A stretch of 41,165 nucleotides of DNA. Origin: Hyphomicrobiales bacterium. Its GTDB lineage: Bacteria; Pseudomonadota; Alphaproteobacteria; Rhizobiales; Xanthobacteraceae. Each line of letters opens with the position of its first letter. Position 1 is the first letter of the stretch. The translations under genes and the position numbers were made by a program. The notes below the pieces were generated by a model that was not told where the DNA came from, made no database searches, and was given only the letters and a program-made list of their open reading frames with translations. Positions 33,902-41,165 of the stretch are shown one piece after another. The DNA lies in contig PLBP01000024.1 in the NCBI GenBank assembly GCA_003135415.1, positions 1-41,165 of the forward strand. Reading direction: 5' to 3'.

Positions 33902-34714
33902 TCAGAAATCTCCGCCGAGTGGGCCCTCTTTTAGGCGCGCGAGATCGAAGCGATGAACGTCCTCGATGAGCGCGACAAAAGCGCGCGCTCCAAAATCGAG
34001 CGCGGCTTCGCCCTTGTCGAGCGTACCGGCGGTAGCGTTCCCGGCCGCCCCGCTCGAATGAAGGTCTTGTGCCATCCATGCGAAGCCGGCGGGATTGCCC
34101 GCGCGCAGTTGCGTGAACTCGCGCTCCATCGCGGCTGTCGAAGGCTTCGCGTTCGGCATCTTGGCGCGCACCGTTTCGGTCTTAAGCGCGAGCATGAGCG
34201 AAGTCTCGATCTCGCCCGCATGGATGCCGTGCAGAAGCTCTTCGTCCGAGAAAAGTCCTTTGGGATAGCCGAGCCGATGCCACGAGGTGGTGACGACGAG
34301 CATGCCGAAACGGACGCGCAAATTGCGGGCGACGATATCGATGACCGGTGAATTGCCGCCATGCGAATTGACGATAACGAGCTTTTCGACGCGCGCGCGG
34401 TGAACACTCTCGCCGATTTCGGTCCAGGCGCGGATTGCGGTCTCCGCAGAAAGCGTCAGCGTGCCGGGAAAGGCGATGTGCTCGTCCGACTTACCGATGA
34501 GTTGCAGCGGAAGAAACGTCACCGGCAGCGAGGACGGCAGCAGCCCCCGGGCGCGCGCGAGATAACCCTCGGCGATGAAGCTGTCGACGCCAACCGGGAG
34601 ATGCGGCCCGTGCTGCTCGACGGCGGCGACCGGAAGCACGGCGATCCAGCCGCCGGGGTCGCCGTCGCGGAAGTCTTCCCAGGTCATCTCGGTCCAGAAG
34701 CGCTTCGGCAACAT
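33902..34714 (-). CDS. creatininase-family amidohydrolase
   Basis: The 270-residue protein has the metal-site motifs of the family: LPVAAVEQHGPHLPVGVDSF (27-46; ligands E33, H35, D44), VNSHGGNSP near 114-122 with a ligand His, and HAGEIETSLML near 165-175 with a ligand Glu. Such enzymes hydrolyse cyclic amides or N-formyl groups (creatinine, formamidopyrimidines) or act in peptide-cofactor maturation (MftE type) with zinc or manganese. It lies just upstream of the metal-import promoter on the same strand, yet is separated by about 130 bases, so co-transcription is doubtful. It diverges from the SDR gene. The substrate cannot be read. Confidence 0.9.
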   Translation of the reverse strand: MLPKRFWTEMTWEDFRDGDPGGWIAVLPVAAVEQHGPHLPVGVDSFIAEGYLARARGLLPSSLPVTFLPLQLIGKSDEHIAFPGTLTLSAETAIRAWTEIGESVHRARVEKLVIVNSHGGNSPVIDIVARNLRVRFGMLVVTTSWHRLGYPKGLFSDEELLHGIHAGEIETSLMLALKTETVRAKMPNAKPSTAAMEREFTQLRAGNPAGFAWMAQDLHSSGAAGNATAGTLDKGEAALDFGARAFVALIEDVHRFDLARLKEGPLGGDF

Positions 34715-34848
34715 GCGGTCCGCTCGCTATAAAACCGCCGCAACCTAGGGGCGGGTCGCGCCATTCGCAAGCACGCTTCTTACGCGCTCGCGTCAGGCGC
34801 CTTCGTCGTTTACTCTAGGAATGAACGCCGGCCTTGAGAGGAACCTTG

Positions 34849-35604
34849 ATGGCCAACCGCATCGATCTAGCCAGCCGGATTGCCGTGGTGACCGGCGGCG
34901 CGCAGGGCATCGGTCTCGCCATCGTCGAGCGCTTGCTGGATTCCGGCGCCTCCGTCGCGATCTGGGACCGCGACCAAAAGCTCGCCGAAGGTGCTGCCTC
35001 CGAACTCGTCGGCCGCGGCAAGGTGGAAGCCTATGGCGTCGACGTGACGGACTTGAAGGCGGTGGAGCGCGCACGCGACGAAACGCTCGACGCCTTCGGG
35101 CGGATCGATATCCTCGTCAACAATGCCGGCATTTCCGGCCCCAACAAGCCGACCTGGGAATATCCACCGAAGGAGTGGAACCAGGTGATCGCGATCAATC
35201 TCACCGGGCCGTTTCATTGTTGCCACGCGGTGGTGCCCGGAATGATCGCGCGGAAATACGGCCGCATCGTCAACGTTGCCTCGATCGCAGGCAAGGAAGG
35301 AAATCCGAACGCACCCGCCTATTCGGCATCGAAGGCGGGCTTGATCGCGCTCACCAAGTCGCTCGGCAAGGAGCTCGCGCAATACGACATCGCGGTGAAC
35401 TGCGTGACGCCGGCGGCCGCCAAGACCGCGATCTTCGCGCAAATGACGCAAGAACACATCGATTACATGCTGGCGAAAATTCCGCGCGGCCGTTTCGTCG
35501 CCGTCGAGGAAATCGCGGCGACGGTCGCCTTCGCCGCCTCGAGCGATTGCTCCTTCACCACCGGCGCGGTGTTCGATCTTTCCGGCGGCCGCGCCACTTA
35601 CTGA
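34849..35604 (+). CDS. short-chain dehydrogenase/reductase (SDR)
   Basis: The 251-residue classical SDR has TGGAQGIG (15-22) for the nucleotide, NNAG (91-94) and the catalytic set S145, Y158, K162 (YSASK). D40 after strand beta-2 (SVAIWDRD) favours NAD(H). The ATG at 34849 has GAGAGGA at the right distance, so it is preferred to a TTG 15 bases earlier. The closing segment FTTGAVFDLSGGRATY is that of 3-oxoacyl-ACP-reductase-like and sugar dehydrogenases. A DMT exporter gene follows after 13 bases. Substrate unknown. Confidence 0.92.
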   Translation: MANRIDLASRIAVVTGGAQGIGLAIVERLLDSGASVAIWDRDQKLAEGAASELVGRGKVEAYGVDVTDLKAVERARDETLDAFGRIDILVNNAGISGPNKPTWEYPPKEWNQVIAINLTGPFHCCHAVVPGMIARKYGRIVNVASIAGKEGNPNAPAYSASKAGLIALTKSLGKELAQYDIAVNCVTPAAAKTAIFAQMTQEHIDYMLAKIPRGRFVAVEEIAATVAFAASSDCSFTTGAVFDLSGGRATY

Positions 35605-35617
35605 CGGCCCCGGGACG

Positions 35618-36559
35618 ATGACCAAAGGCGTTTCCAACCGCGCTCGGCTTTTGCCCACAGCAACCGGCCCGCGGGCGCGGCTCATCGGCATCGGGTTGAT
35701 GTGCGCGGCCGTATTCTGTTTCACGCTTCTCGATACGACCGCGAAGGTGTTGATCCACTACATGGATACGCTGCAAGTCGTGTGGGGGCGGTATACCGGT
35801 CACTTTCTGCTCTCGATCCTATTCATCAATTCCTGGACAACGCCGGGTCTCTTGAAGACCAAACGTCTGGGGCTGCAGATCGTCCGCTCGACGCTGCTTT
35901 TGCTTTCGACCATTTGCAATTTCTTTGCGCTTCATTACTTGCAGTTGGATCAAACTTCGGCGATCGGCTTCACCACGCCGTTCTTCGTGGCGCTTTGCGC
36001 GGGCCCGCTGCTCGGCGAATGGATCGGCCCGCGCCGCTGGGTCGCGATTCTCGTCGGATTCGCGGGCATCTTGCTCGTCACGCGGCCCGGCGCGGGCGGC
36101 ATTCACCCTGCCGCCATTCTCTCGGTACTGAGCGCGTTATGCTACGCGCTCTACAATCTCTTGACGCGCGTGTTGGCGGCCTACGATTCGACGGCGACGA
36201 CGGTGTTCTATTCCGCGCTCGTCGGCATGCTGGTAACCACGGTGCCGTTGCCACTGGTGTGGACGGCACCGGCCAATCCTTGGCTCATTGCCGGCATGGT
36301 CGCGACCGGCGCCTGCGGCTGGATTGGCCATTTGTTCTTGACCATGGCGCACCGGCGGGCGCCGGCGCCGATTCTGGCGCCGTTCGTGTACACGCAGATC
36401 GTCTGGATGATTGCCGCGGGCTTCCTTGTGTTTGGTGATGCGCCAAACCTGTGGACGCTCGCGGGCGTGGCAATCGTGATCGTGTCCGGGCTTTATCTGT
36501 TGTACCGCGAGAAGCGGATGAAGGCCGAAGATTCCCTCAAGGCGCAGGCCGGCGAATAA
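35618..36559 (+). CDS. DMT-superfamily transporter (EamA domains)
   Basis: The 313-residue inner-membrane protein has ten hydrophobic spans in two EamA halves (about 22-155 and 165-300). Typical sequence features are LMCAAVFCFTLLDTTAKVLI in TM1, WGRYTGHFLLSILF in TM2 and ALHYLQLDQTSAIGFTTPFF near TM4. These proteins export or exchange small metabolites. It follows the SDR gene by 13 bases, so both may serve one substrate. Its TAA directly abuts the TAG of the convergent dehydrogenase gene with no base between, so the transcripts must overlap at the 3' ends. Confidence 0.9.
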   Translation: MTKGVSNRARLLPTATGPRARLIGIGLMCAAVFCFTLLDTTAKVLIHYMDTLQVVWGRYTGHFLLSILFINSWTTPGLLKTKRLGLQIVRSTLLLLSTICNFFALHYLQLDQTSAIGFTTPFFVALCAGPLLGEWIGPRRWVAILVGFAGILLVTRPGAGGIHPAAILSVLSALCYALYNLLTRVLAAYDSTATTVFYSALVGMLVTTVPLPLVWTAPANPWLIAGMVATGACGWIGHLFLTMAHRRAPAPILAPFVYTQIVWMIAAGFLVFGDAPNLWTLAGVAIVIVSGLYLLYREKRMKAEDSLKAQAGE

Positions 36560-37483
36560 CTATTCCGCGGCCCTGCGCTTCGCCGCGTGCAACGGTGAAA
36601 GCCCGTTCAACTGCGCGATCGCGTCGGTCAGAAGCGGCACGTTCTCGCCGCCATAGCCCATGCTTTCCGCCGCCGCGTAGGAATTCTTGACCGCCGCCGC
36701 GAGCGCGTTGGCAATCCCGCTGGCGTTGCCGAGATTGGCGACGTAGCGCATGTCCTTGTGGGCATTGCGGAGCGCGAATTTGTGCGACTCGCGATTTCCC
36801 TCGAGCGCGTAGCCCATGAAGGTCTGGTAGAAGCCGCAATCCATGCGGCCGCCGCGGATCACCTTGTCGAATGTCTTCGGCTCGATCCCGGCCTTGCGCC
36901 CGAGCGCGAGCGCCTCGGCGTAAATCGCGCCGTAGCCCATGGCGACGAAGTTGTTGATGAGCTTGATGGCGTGGCCCGCGCCGACCGGCCCGACATGATT
37001 GATGGTATCGGCGAAACAGGAAAGAATCGGCTTCACCTTCTCGAACGTCGCAGCATCGCCACCCATCATCACGCCGAGCTTGCCCTCCTCCGCCTCCTTC
37101 GGCGTGCGCGCAAGCGGCGCGTCGCAGAAAACGATGTCGCGTGCTGCAAGCTCCTCGGCGAGCGCGCGCGTGAGCGTCGGCTCCGAAGTCGACGTATCGA
37201 TCACGATCGCGCCTTTCTTGGCGCCTGCCGCGACTCCGTCCTTGCCATGCATGAGCCCCTCGACTTCGGCCGCGCCGGTCACGCAAAGGAAAATCACTTC
37301 GCTTTTCTCGGCAAGCTCCTTCGCCGAGCCCGCCTCGACCGCGCCGCGTTTGACGAGATCCTCGATCGGCGCGCGGTTCTTGTGGCCGAGAATCGTGAGC
37401 GGATAACCCTTCTCGACGAGGTTCTTCGCCATGCCGTGACCCATCAGGCCGACGCCGACAAAACCGATCTTTTCCTTGGCCAT
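36560..37483 (-). CDS. 3-hydroxyisobutyrate-dehydrogenase-family NAD(P)-dependent oxidoreductase
   Basis: The 307-residue beta-hydroxyacid dehydrogenase has the Rossmann motif FVGVGLMGHGMAKNL (9-23), the substrate-binding stretch FCDAPLARTPKEAEEGKLGV near 129-148, and the catalytic lysine in GAGHAIKLINN (near 175). Family members oxidise 3-hydroxyisobutyrate, tartronate semialdehyde, glyoxylate or related 3-hydroxy acids. GGGAGGAAACG stands directly before the ATG. It closes a carbohydrate ABC operon 25 bases below the second permease, so it probably acts on the imported compound or its breakdown product, for example a sugar acid; that is inference. Confidence 0.92.
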   Translation of the reverse strand: MAKEKIGFVGVGLMGHGMAKNLVEKGYPLTILGHKNRAPIEDLVKRGAVEAGSAKELAEKSEVIFLCVTGAAEVEGLMHGKDGVAAGAKKGAIVIDTSTSEPTLTRALAEELAARDIVFCDAPLARTPKEAEEGKLGVMMGGDAATFEKVKPILSCFADTINHVGPVGAGHAIKLINNFVAMGYGAIYAEALALGRKAGIEPKTFDKVIRGGRMDCGFYQTFMGYALEGNRESHKFALRNAHKDMRYVANLGNASGIANALAAAVKNSYAAAESMGYGGENVPLLTDAIAQLNGLSPLHAAKRRAAE

Positions 37484-37508
37484 CGTTTCCTCCCGGAATT
37501 CGGAACTT

Positions 37509-38438
37509 TTATTCTTTCACCGCGCCGGTCATCGCCGATACGTAATGCTCGACGAAAAAAGCATAAAGCACGACAAGCGGCAACGAGCCCGCAAGCGCGC
37601 CCGCCATTAGCGAGCCCCAGCGGTAGATGTCACCGTCGACGAATTCGTTCACGATCGCGACCGGAACCGTTTTATGGCTCGTCGAGGAGATGAAGGTCAG
37701 CGCGTAGATGAATTCGTTCCAGCACAGCGTGAAGCAGAAGATAAAAGCCGAGATCAGTCCTGGCACCGCTAGCGGCAAGACGATCTTGGTCAGGATTTGC
37801 CAGCGGCTCGCACCGTCGATCAGCGCGCACTCCTCGAGCTCGAAGGGGATAGTCTTGAAATAACCCATCAGCAGCCAGGTCGAGAACGGGATTAAAATCG
37901 TCGGATAGGTGAGGATCAGCGCGAACGGTGTGTCGAACAGTCCGTACTGGAAGACGACGGTGGAGAGCGGAATAAACAGGATCGACGGCGGAATGAGATA
38001 AGCGAGGAAAATCGCGCCACCCACCCATTGCGCGCCTTTGTAACGAAGCCGCACGATCGCATAGGCCGCGAGCACGCTTGCCGCGATCGACAGAACCGTC
38101 GCGCTCATGGCGACCATCATCGTGTTCCAGAGCCACAGCGGATAATTGCTCTCGAACAAGAGCTTCTGGATATGTTTCAGCGTCGGCGTCCAGGTCCAGA
38201 ACGGATTGAATGTTTCGAGATCGAGCAACTGCTCGTCCGGCTTGATCGCCGTCAGCACCATCCAGTAAAACGGGAACATCAGCACGAACATGATGATCCC
38301 GAGCGGCAGATAGAGCGTCACGAGTCGGCGCGGCAGCGAATGCAGATAGCTCATGCCTTCGGAATGGTCGGCGAGCGCCGCCGATCCGGTCAGCACGGAT
38401 CTCGGGTCGATCTGCTTGGAAGCGAGCACGTCAGTCAT
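37509..38438 (-). CDS. carbohydrate ABC transporter permease, MalG type
   Basis: The 309-residue permease has six spans after a 35-residue cytoplasmic start. The coupling motif EECALIDGASRWQILTKIVL (near 210-229) contacts the ATPase. FPFYWMVLTAIKPDEQ near 55-70 and the closing sequence FVEHYVSAMTGAVKE are typical of the MalG/UgpE group. Its ATG lies eight bases inside the end of the partner permease gene, so they are translationally coupled. With the MalF-type partner it makes the inner-membrane channel of a sugar or sugar-derivative importer. Confidence 0.94.
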   Translation of the reverse strand: MTDVLASKQIDPRSVLTGSAALADHSEGMSYLHSLPRRLVTLYLPLGIIMFVLMFPFYWMVLTAIKPDEQLLDLETFNPFWTWTPTLKHIQKLLFESNYPLWLWNTMMVAMSATVLSIAASVLAAYAIVRLRYKGAQWVGGAIFLAYLIPPSILFIPLSTVVFQYGLFDTPFALILTYPTILIPFSTWLLMGYFKTIPFELEECALIDGASRWQILTKIVLPLAVPGLISAFIFCFTLCWNEFIYALTFISSTSHKTVPVAIVNEFVDGDIYRWGSLMAGALAGSLPLVVLYAFFVEHYVSAMTGAVKE

Positions 38439-39390
38439 TGCTCTCTCCCTGCTGCCACTTGCGCCGCTGCAGCCCGAACCACGAAATCAGAATCGCCGCG
38501 AGCAGGAACGGGATCATCGCGGTCGCGATCGCCGCTCCCTCCCCGAGATGGCCGCCGAGGATGGCGCGCTGATAGCTGAGCGTCGCCATCAGATGGGTCG
38601 CATTGATGGGGCCGCCCCGGGTCAGCACCCAGATCAATTGGAAATCGGTGAAGGTGAACAACACCGAGAACGTCATCACCACGGCGATGATCGGCGTCAG
38701 CAGCGGATAGGTGATGAAGCGAAACCGCTGCCACGCGGAAGCGCCGTCGATGGTCGCCGCCTCGTAGAGCGAGGGCGATACCGTCTGCAGTCCCGCGAGC
38801 AAAGTGATCGCGATGAACGGCACGCCGCGCCAAATGTTGGCGAAGATCACCGACCAGCGCGCGGTCCACGGGTCGCCGAGAAAATCGATATTCGTCGAGA
38901 TCAAATGCAGTTTCTTCAGCGACCAGGAAATGATGGAAAACTGGCTGTCGAACAGCCACCAGAAGGCGATCGCCGAAAGCACCGTCGGCACAATGAAGGG
39001 GATCAGGACGACGGAGCGAATGATCGCCTTGAACGGCAAGTTTTCGTTCAGCAACAGCGCAAGATAGAGACCGACCGCAAATTTTACCGCACTCGCGACG
39101 CCCGTGTAGAGGAGCGTGTTGAATACCGACACCCAGAAGACCGAATCGTCCCACAGCCACTCATAATTTTCAGTGCCGATGAACACGCCCGTGCGGCCGA
39201 TCCGCGCATCGGTAAACGAAAGCCAAACGCCAAGACCAAGTGGATAGGCGAGAAAGAGAACCAGAAACGCCGCCGCCGGCAGCATGAACCAGGCGCCCAG
39301 CCACTCACGGTTGGTTTTGAGCCGATCCCACGCGGTGACGTGCGGGTAGGCCTCTCTTTTCGTTCTCGTTCCGAGCGCGGCTTCGGTCAA
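38431..39390 (-). CDS. carbohydrate ABC transporter permease, MalF type
   Basis: The 319-residue protein starts at TTG (39390) with AAGGA seven bases upstream; no ATG fits. It has six spans after a basic N-terminal part. The coupling motif is YEAATIDGASAWQRFRFITY (near 215-234), and TFTDFQLIWVLTRGGPINAT follows, a hallmark of UgpA/MalF-type permeases. It follows the binding protein gene across a strong hairpin and overlaps the second permease gene by eight bases. Confidence 0.94.
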   Translation of the reverse strand: MTEAALGTRTKREAYPHVTAWDRLKTNREWLGAWFMLPAAAFLVLFLAYPLGLGVWLSFTDARIGRTGVFIGTENYEWLWDDSVFWVSVFNTLLYTGVASAVKFAVGLYLALLLNENLPFKAIIRSVVLIPFIVPTVLSAIAFWWLFDSQFSIISWSLKKLHLISTNIDFLGDPWTARWSVIFANIWRGVPFIAITLLAGLQTVSPSLYEAATIDGASAWQRFRFITYPLLTPIIAVVMTFSVLFTFTDFQLIWVLTRGGPINATHLMATLSYQRAILGGHLGEGAAIATAMIPFLLAAILISWFGLQRRKWQQGESND

Positions 39391-39419
39391 GACTCTGTCC
39401 TTAGAACGTCGAAATGAAA

Positions 39420-39449
39420 GAGACCGGGCGACGAATGCCGCCCGGTCTC
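39420..39449 (-). terminator. perfect stem-loop between the binding protein and permease genes
   Basis: GAGACCGGGCG (39420-39430) and CGCCCGGTCTC (39439-39449) form an 11-bp perfect stem with an eight-base loop, followed on the minus strand by TTTCATTTC. It starts seven bases after the stop of the binding protein gene. Such hairpins keep binding-protein mRNA stable and reduce read-through to permeases, allowing excess binding protein. Confidence 0.7.
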
Positions 39450-39455
39450 CTGCTT

Positions 39456-40778
39456 TTATGCGCGGTAGATGCGCGTCAATTGCCGCTCGGCAATCTTGAT
39501 CGCGCCCTTCACGTCCTCACGTCCGCTGCAGTAGTTCGCGAACATGTCGACCACCACGAAATCGGAGATCGCGGTTGCCGCCTTCTCGCCGACGGAACCG
39601 AGGCCCCCCGCGGTCAACGTCCGCTTGGCGACGTCGCGATACGGCGTAGTTTTCGGATCGGCAGTCCAGACGGGATTAGCGTCGTAGGCATTGAGACAGT
39701 GCGTGAGATAGCCCTGTGCCGACTCGATCCACGGGTTGAAGTTGTTCGCCTCCAGCATGAAGGCAATCAGTGCCTTACAAGCCTGCGGATACTTCGTGTA
39801 GGTCATTGCCAGGACCGGATACATCAAATGCAGCTCGGTCGGCTTGCCGGCCGGGCCGATCGGGAAATACGCGTGATTCATGTCCTCGGCGATTTCCTTT
39901 TTGGTGGGATCCTTCTTCGCCGCGACGTAAATCGAGATGCCGTTGTTGGTCCAATGGATCTCGTTCGCGAGAAACGCCTTGTTGTTGGATGCGTCGTTCC
40001 AGGAAACAACGCCGGGGATCATGTTCTCGTATAGCTGCTTCGCGTATTCGAGAGCCTTCGCGGTCTCGGGCGAGTTGATGATGACCTTGTCATCCTTGTC
40101 GACGACCTGGCCGTTATGCGTCCACAAGCACCAGTGCACCCAGGTGTTTGCATCGCCCGAGGCGTGGCCGAGCGCCATACCGCCGGGCGTGTTGTTCTTC
40201 TTCGTGGCCTTCGCGTATTCCAGGAATTCGTCGGTCGTCGTCGGAAATTTCTGGAAGCCGGCGGCATTCATGGATTTGATGCGATAGTTCATCAACGCGC
40301 CGCTGTAGCAAATCGGCACGCTGATCCACTTATTGCCTTCCTTTCCATATTTGACCGCGGAATCAACCCAGCCGCCGTATTTCTTGCCGAGATAATCCGC
40401 GACGTCGGAGACATCGACGCATTTCTGCGGAAAGAGGTGCGGCAGCGAGTAGAGACCCCAAAACAGGTCGGGCCCGGCTCCCGTGTTCGCCGCGACGGAA
40501 GCCTTCGGCTGCACGTCCTCGTAGGACTCGCGTGAGATGTCGACCGGTACGCCGCTTGCCTTCGTAAAAGCCTCGATCAATTTCACGAAAGCCTCGTCTT
40601 CCGACTGCACGAAATATTTCCAGCGCAACATCGAAAGCTTGGCGTCCTTTTCAGGCTTCCAGGGCGCGGCCTGAGCCCATGCCCGCGCCCACTCGAAGAG
40701 TGCCGGTCCTGTGAGTGCGCCCATTGCGGCAAGCGCGGTGCCGCCCTTGATCACGGAGCGGCGATTGAAGTTCGTCAT
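39456..40778 (-). CDS. extracellular solute-binding protein of a carbohydrate ABC importer, probably Tat-exported
   Basis: The 440-residue protein begins MTNFNRRSVIKGGTALAAMG with a twin-arginine motif (RRSVIK) before a hydrophobic stretch and cleavage near AWAQA, so it is probably exported folded through Tat. The mature part is a family-1 sugar-type binding protein: FVKLIEAFTKASGVPVDISR, YEDVQPKASVAANTGAGPDL and GPAGKPTELHLMYPVLAMTY. GGAGGAGGAAAC precedes the ATG. It lies between the ATPase and permease genes of the same operon. The ligand is unknown; the downstream hydroxyacid dehydrogenase hints at a sugar acid or polyol. Confidence 0.93.
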   Translation of the reverse strand: MTNFNRRSVIKGGTALAAMGALTGPALFEWARAWAQAAPWKPEKDAKLSMLRWKYFVQSEDEAFVKLIEAFTKASGVPVDISRESYEDVQPKASVAANTGAGPDLFWGLYSLPHLFPQKCVDVSDVADYLGKKYGGWVDSAVKYGKEGNKWISVPICYSGALMNYRIKSMNAAGFQKFPTTTDEFLEYAKATKKNNTPGGMALGHASGDANTWVHWCLWTHNGQVVDKDDKVIINSPETAKALEYAKQLYENMIPGVVSWNDASNNKAFLANEIHWTNNGISIYVAAKKDPTKKEIAEDMNHAYFPIGPAGKPTELHLMYPVLAMTYTKYPQACKALIAFMLEANNFNPWIESAQGYLTHCLNAYDANPVWTADPKTTPYRDVAKRTLTAGGLGSVGEKAATAISDFVVVDMFANYCSGREDVKGAIKIAERQLTRIYRA

Positions 40779-40797
40779 GATTGTTTCCTCCTCCTTG

Positions 40798-41165
40798 TTA
40801 TGCGTTCAGTCTTTTTCCCGTCGCTTCGTCGAACAGATGGACGAGCTTCGGATCTGGTTTGAGCCGGATCTTGTCGCCCGGCTTGAAATTGTGGCGTTCG
40901 CGAAAGACGGCCATAATGTCGTGACCGGCAAGCCTCGCTGCGACCTGGATTTCGGGTCCCGTCGGCTCGATGACGATCACCTCGCCCGGCGCGCCGTCAT
41001 CGGCAATCGCAAAATGTTCGGGCCGGATACCGTAAACCGCAGGCCGCCCATCCGAACCGGCGGGTTTTCCGGCGAGCGGCAGCTTGATTCCGTCGGAAGT
41101 TTCAAATGCGGTCGAGCCGTTCGCACCGACGCGGCCCTTGAAGAAATTCATCGCCGGCGAGCCGA
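40798..41165 (-). CDS. sugar ABC transporter ATP-binding protein, C-terminal part (UgpC/MalK type; partial)
   Basis: The frame runs in from the window edge and ends with TAA at 40798. The visible 122 residues read GSPAMNFFKGRVGANGSTAF, then VYGIRPEHFAIADD and, near the end, KPDPKLVHLFDEATGKRLNA. This is the regulatory (TOBE-type) C-terminal domain of MalK/UgpC ATPases; PAMNF and GIRPEH are signatures. The nucleotide-binding domain lies outside the window. It is the most upstream gene seen of the carbohydrate operon and ends 19 bases before the binding protein start. Confidence 0.92.
   Translation of the reverse strand, partial: GSPAMNFFKGRVGANGSTAFETSDGIKLPLAGKPAGSDGRPAVYGIRPEHFAIADDGAPGEVIVIEPTGPEIQVAARLAGHDIMAVFRERHNFKPGDKIRLKPDPKLVHLFDEATGKRLNA

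Overview
The window is GC-rich, densely packed alphaproteobacterial DNA. Several traits point to Hyphomicrobiales (Rhizobiales), with a Xanthobacteraceae/Nitrobacteraceae-like character: an ornithine decarboxylase and homospermidine synthase pair behind a speF-type leader, a DUF459 SGNH protein beside gltD, a single-chain fused indolepyruvate:ferredoxin oxidoreductase, a BBP2-type outer-membrane barrel, and a palindromic intergenic element of the kind common in this order. The genus cannot be fixed by reading alone. I saw no rRNA, tRNA, insertion sequence, phage gene or CRISPR array, so this looks like ordinary chromosome.

Layout. 1-7.0 kb holds the end of gltB, gltD (glutamate synthase), a secreted DUF459 protein, an MltB-type lytic transglycosylase whose signal peptide is cut off by an in-frame TAG, a beta-barrel outer-membrane protein and kdsD (arabinose-5-phosphate isomerase, for KDO/LPS). 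7.1-21.2 kb is a minus-strand block. In transcription order it reads: indolepyruvate:ferredoxin oxidoreductase (broken by an in-frame TAA in its YRGSPLGGLD motif), a Crp/Fnr regulator, an acyl-CoA synthetase, livG, livH, livM, livK, livF, a PaaK-like adenylating protein and hemH. The grouping suggests uptake and CoA-activation of an organic acid, possibly an aryl or fatty acid, rather than plain leucine import. 21.4-24.8 kb has a NicO-type metal exporter with a 23-histidine loop, its DUF1007 partner and a gamma-glutamyltransferase.

24.9-29.0 kb, plus strand, has a small two-TM protein, then a structured leader of about 480 nt (speF-like RNA). The leader is followed by ornithine decarboxylase (TTG start), a GNAT acetyltransferase and homospermidine synthase: a compact route from ornithine to homospermidine. 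29.0-33.9 kb, minus strand, is a zinc/manganese acquisition unit. It runs from a promoter overlapped by two 13-bp GATA..TATC palindromes through a 47-residue His-rich membrane microprotein, znuC, znuB, znuA, a COG0523 GTPase and a WD40-repeat protein. 33.9-36.6 kb carries a creatininase-family hydrolase, an SDR oxidoreductase and a DMT exporter. 36.6-41.2 kb, minus strand, is a carbohydrate ABC operon: ATPase (partial), Tat-exported binding protein, two permeases and a 3-hydroxyisobutyrate-dehydrogenase-like enzyme.

Points most worth following are the two in-frame stop codons in otherwise intact genes, the His-rich microprotein with its operator-promoter, the polyamine leader with its tiny ORFs, and the PaaK-like protein with an altered ATP loop. 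I found no clear defence system or wholly new machinery.
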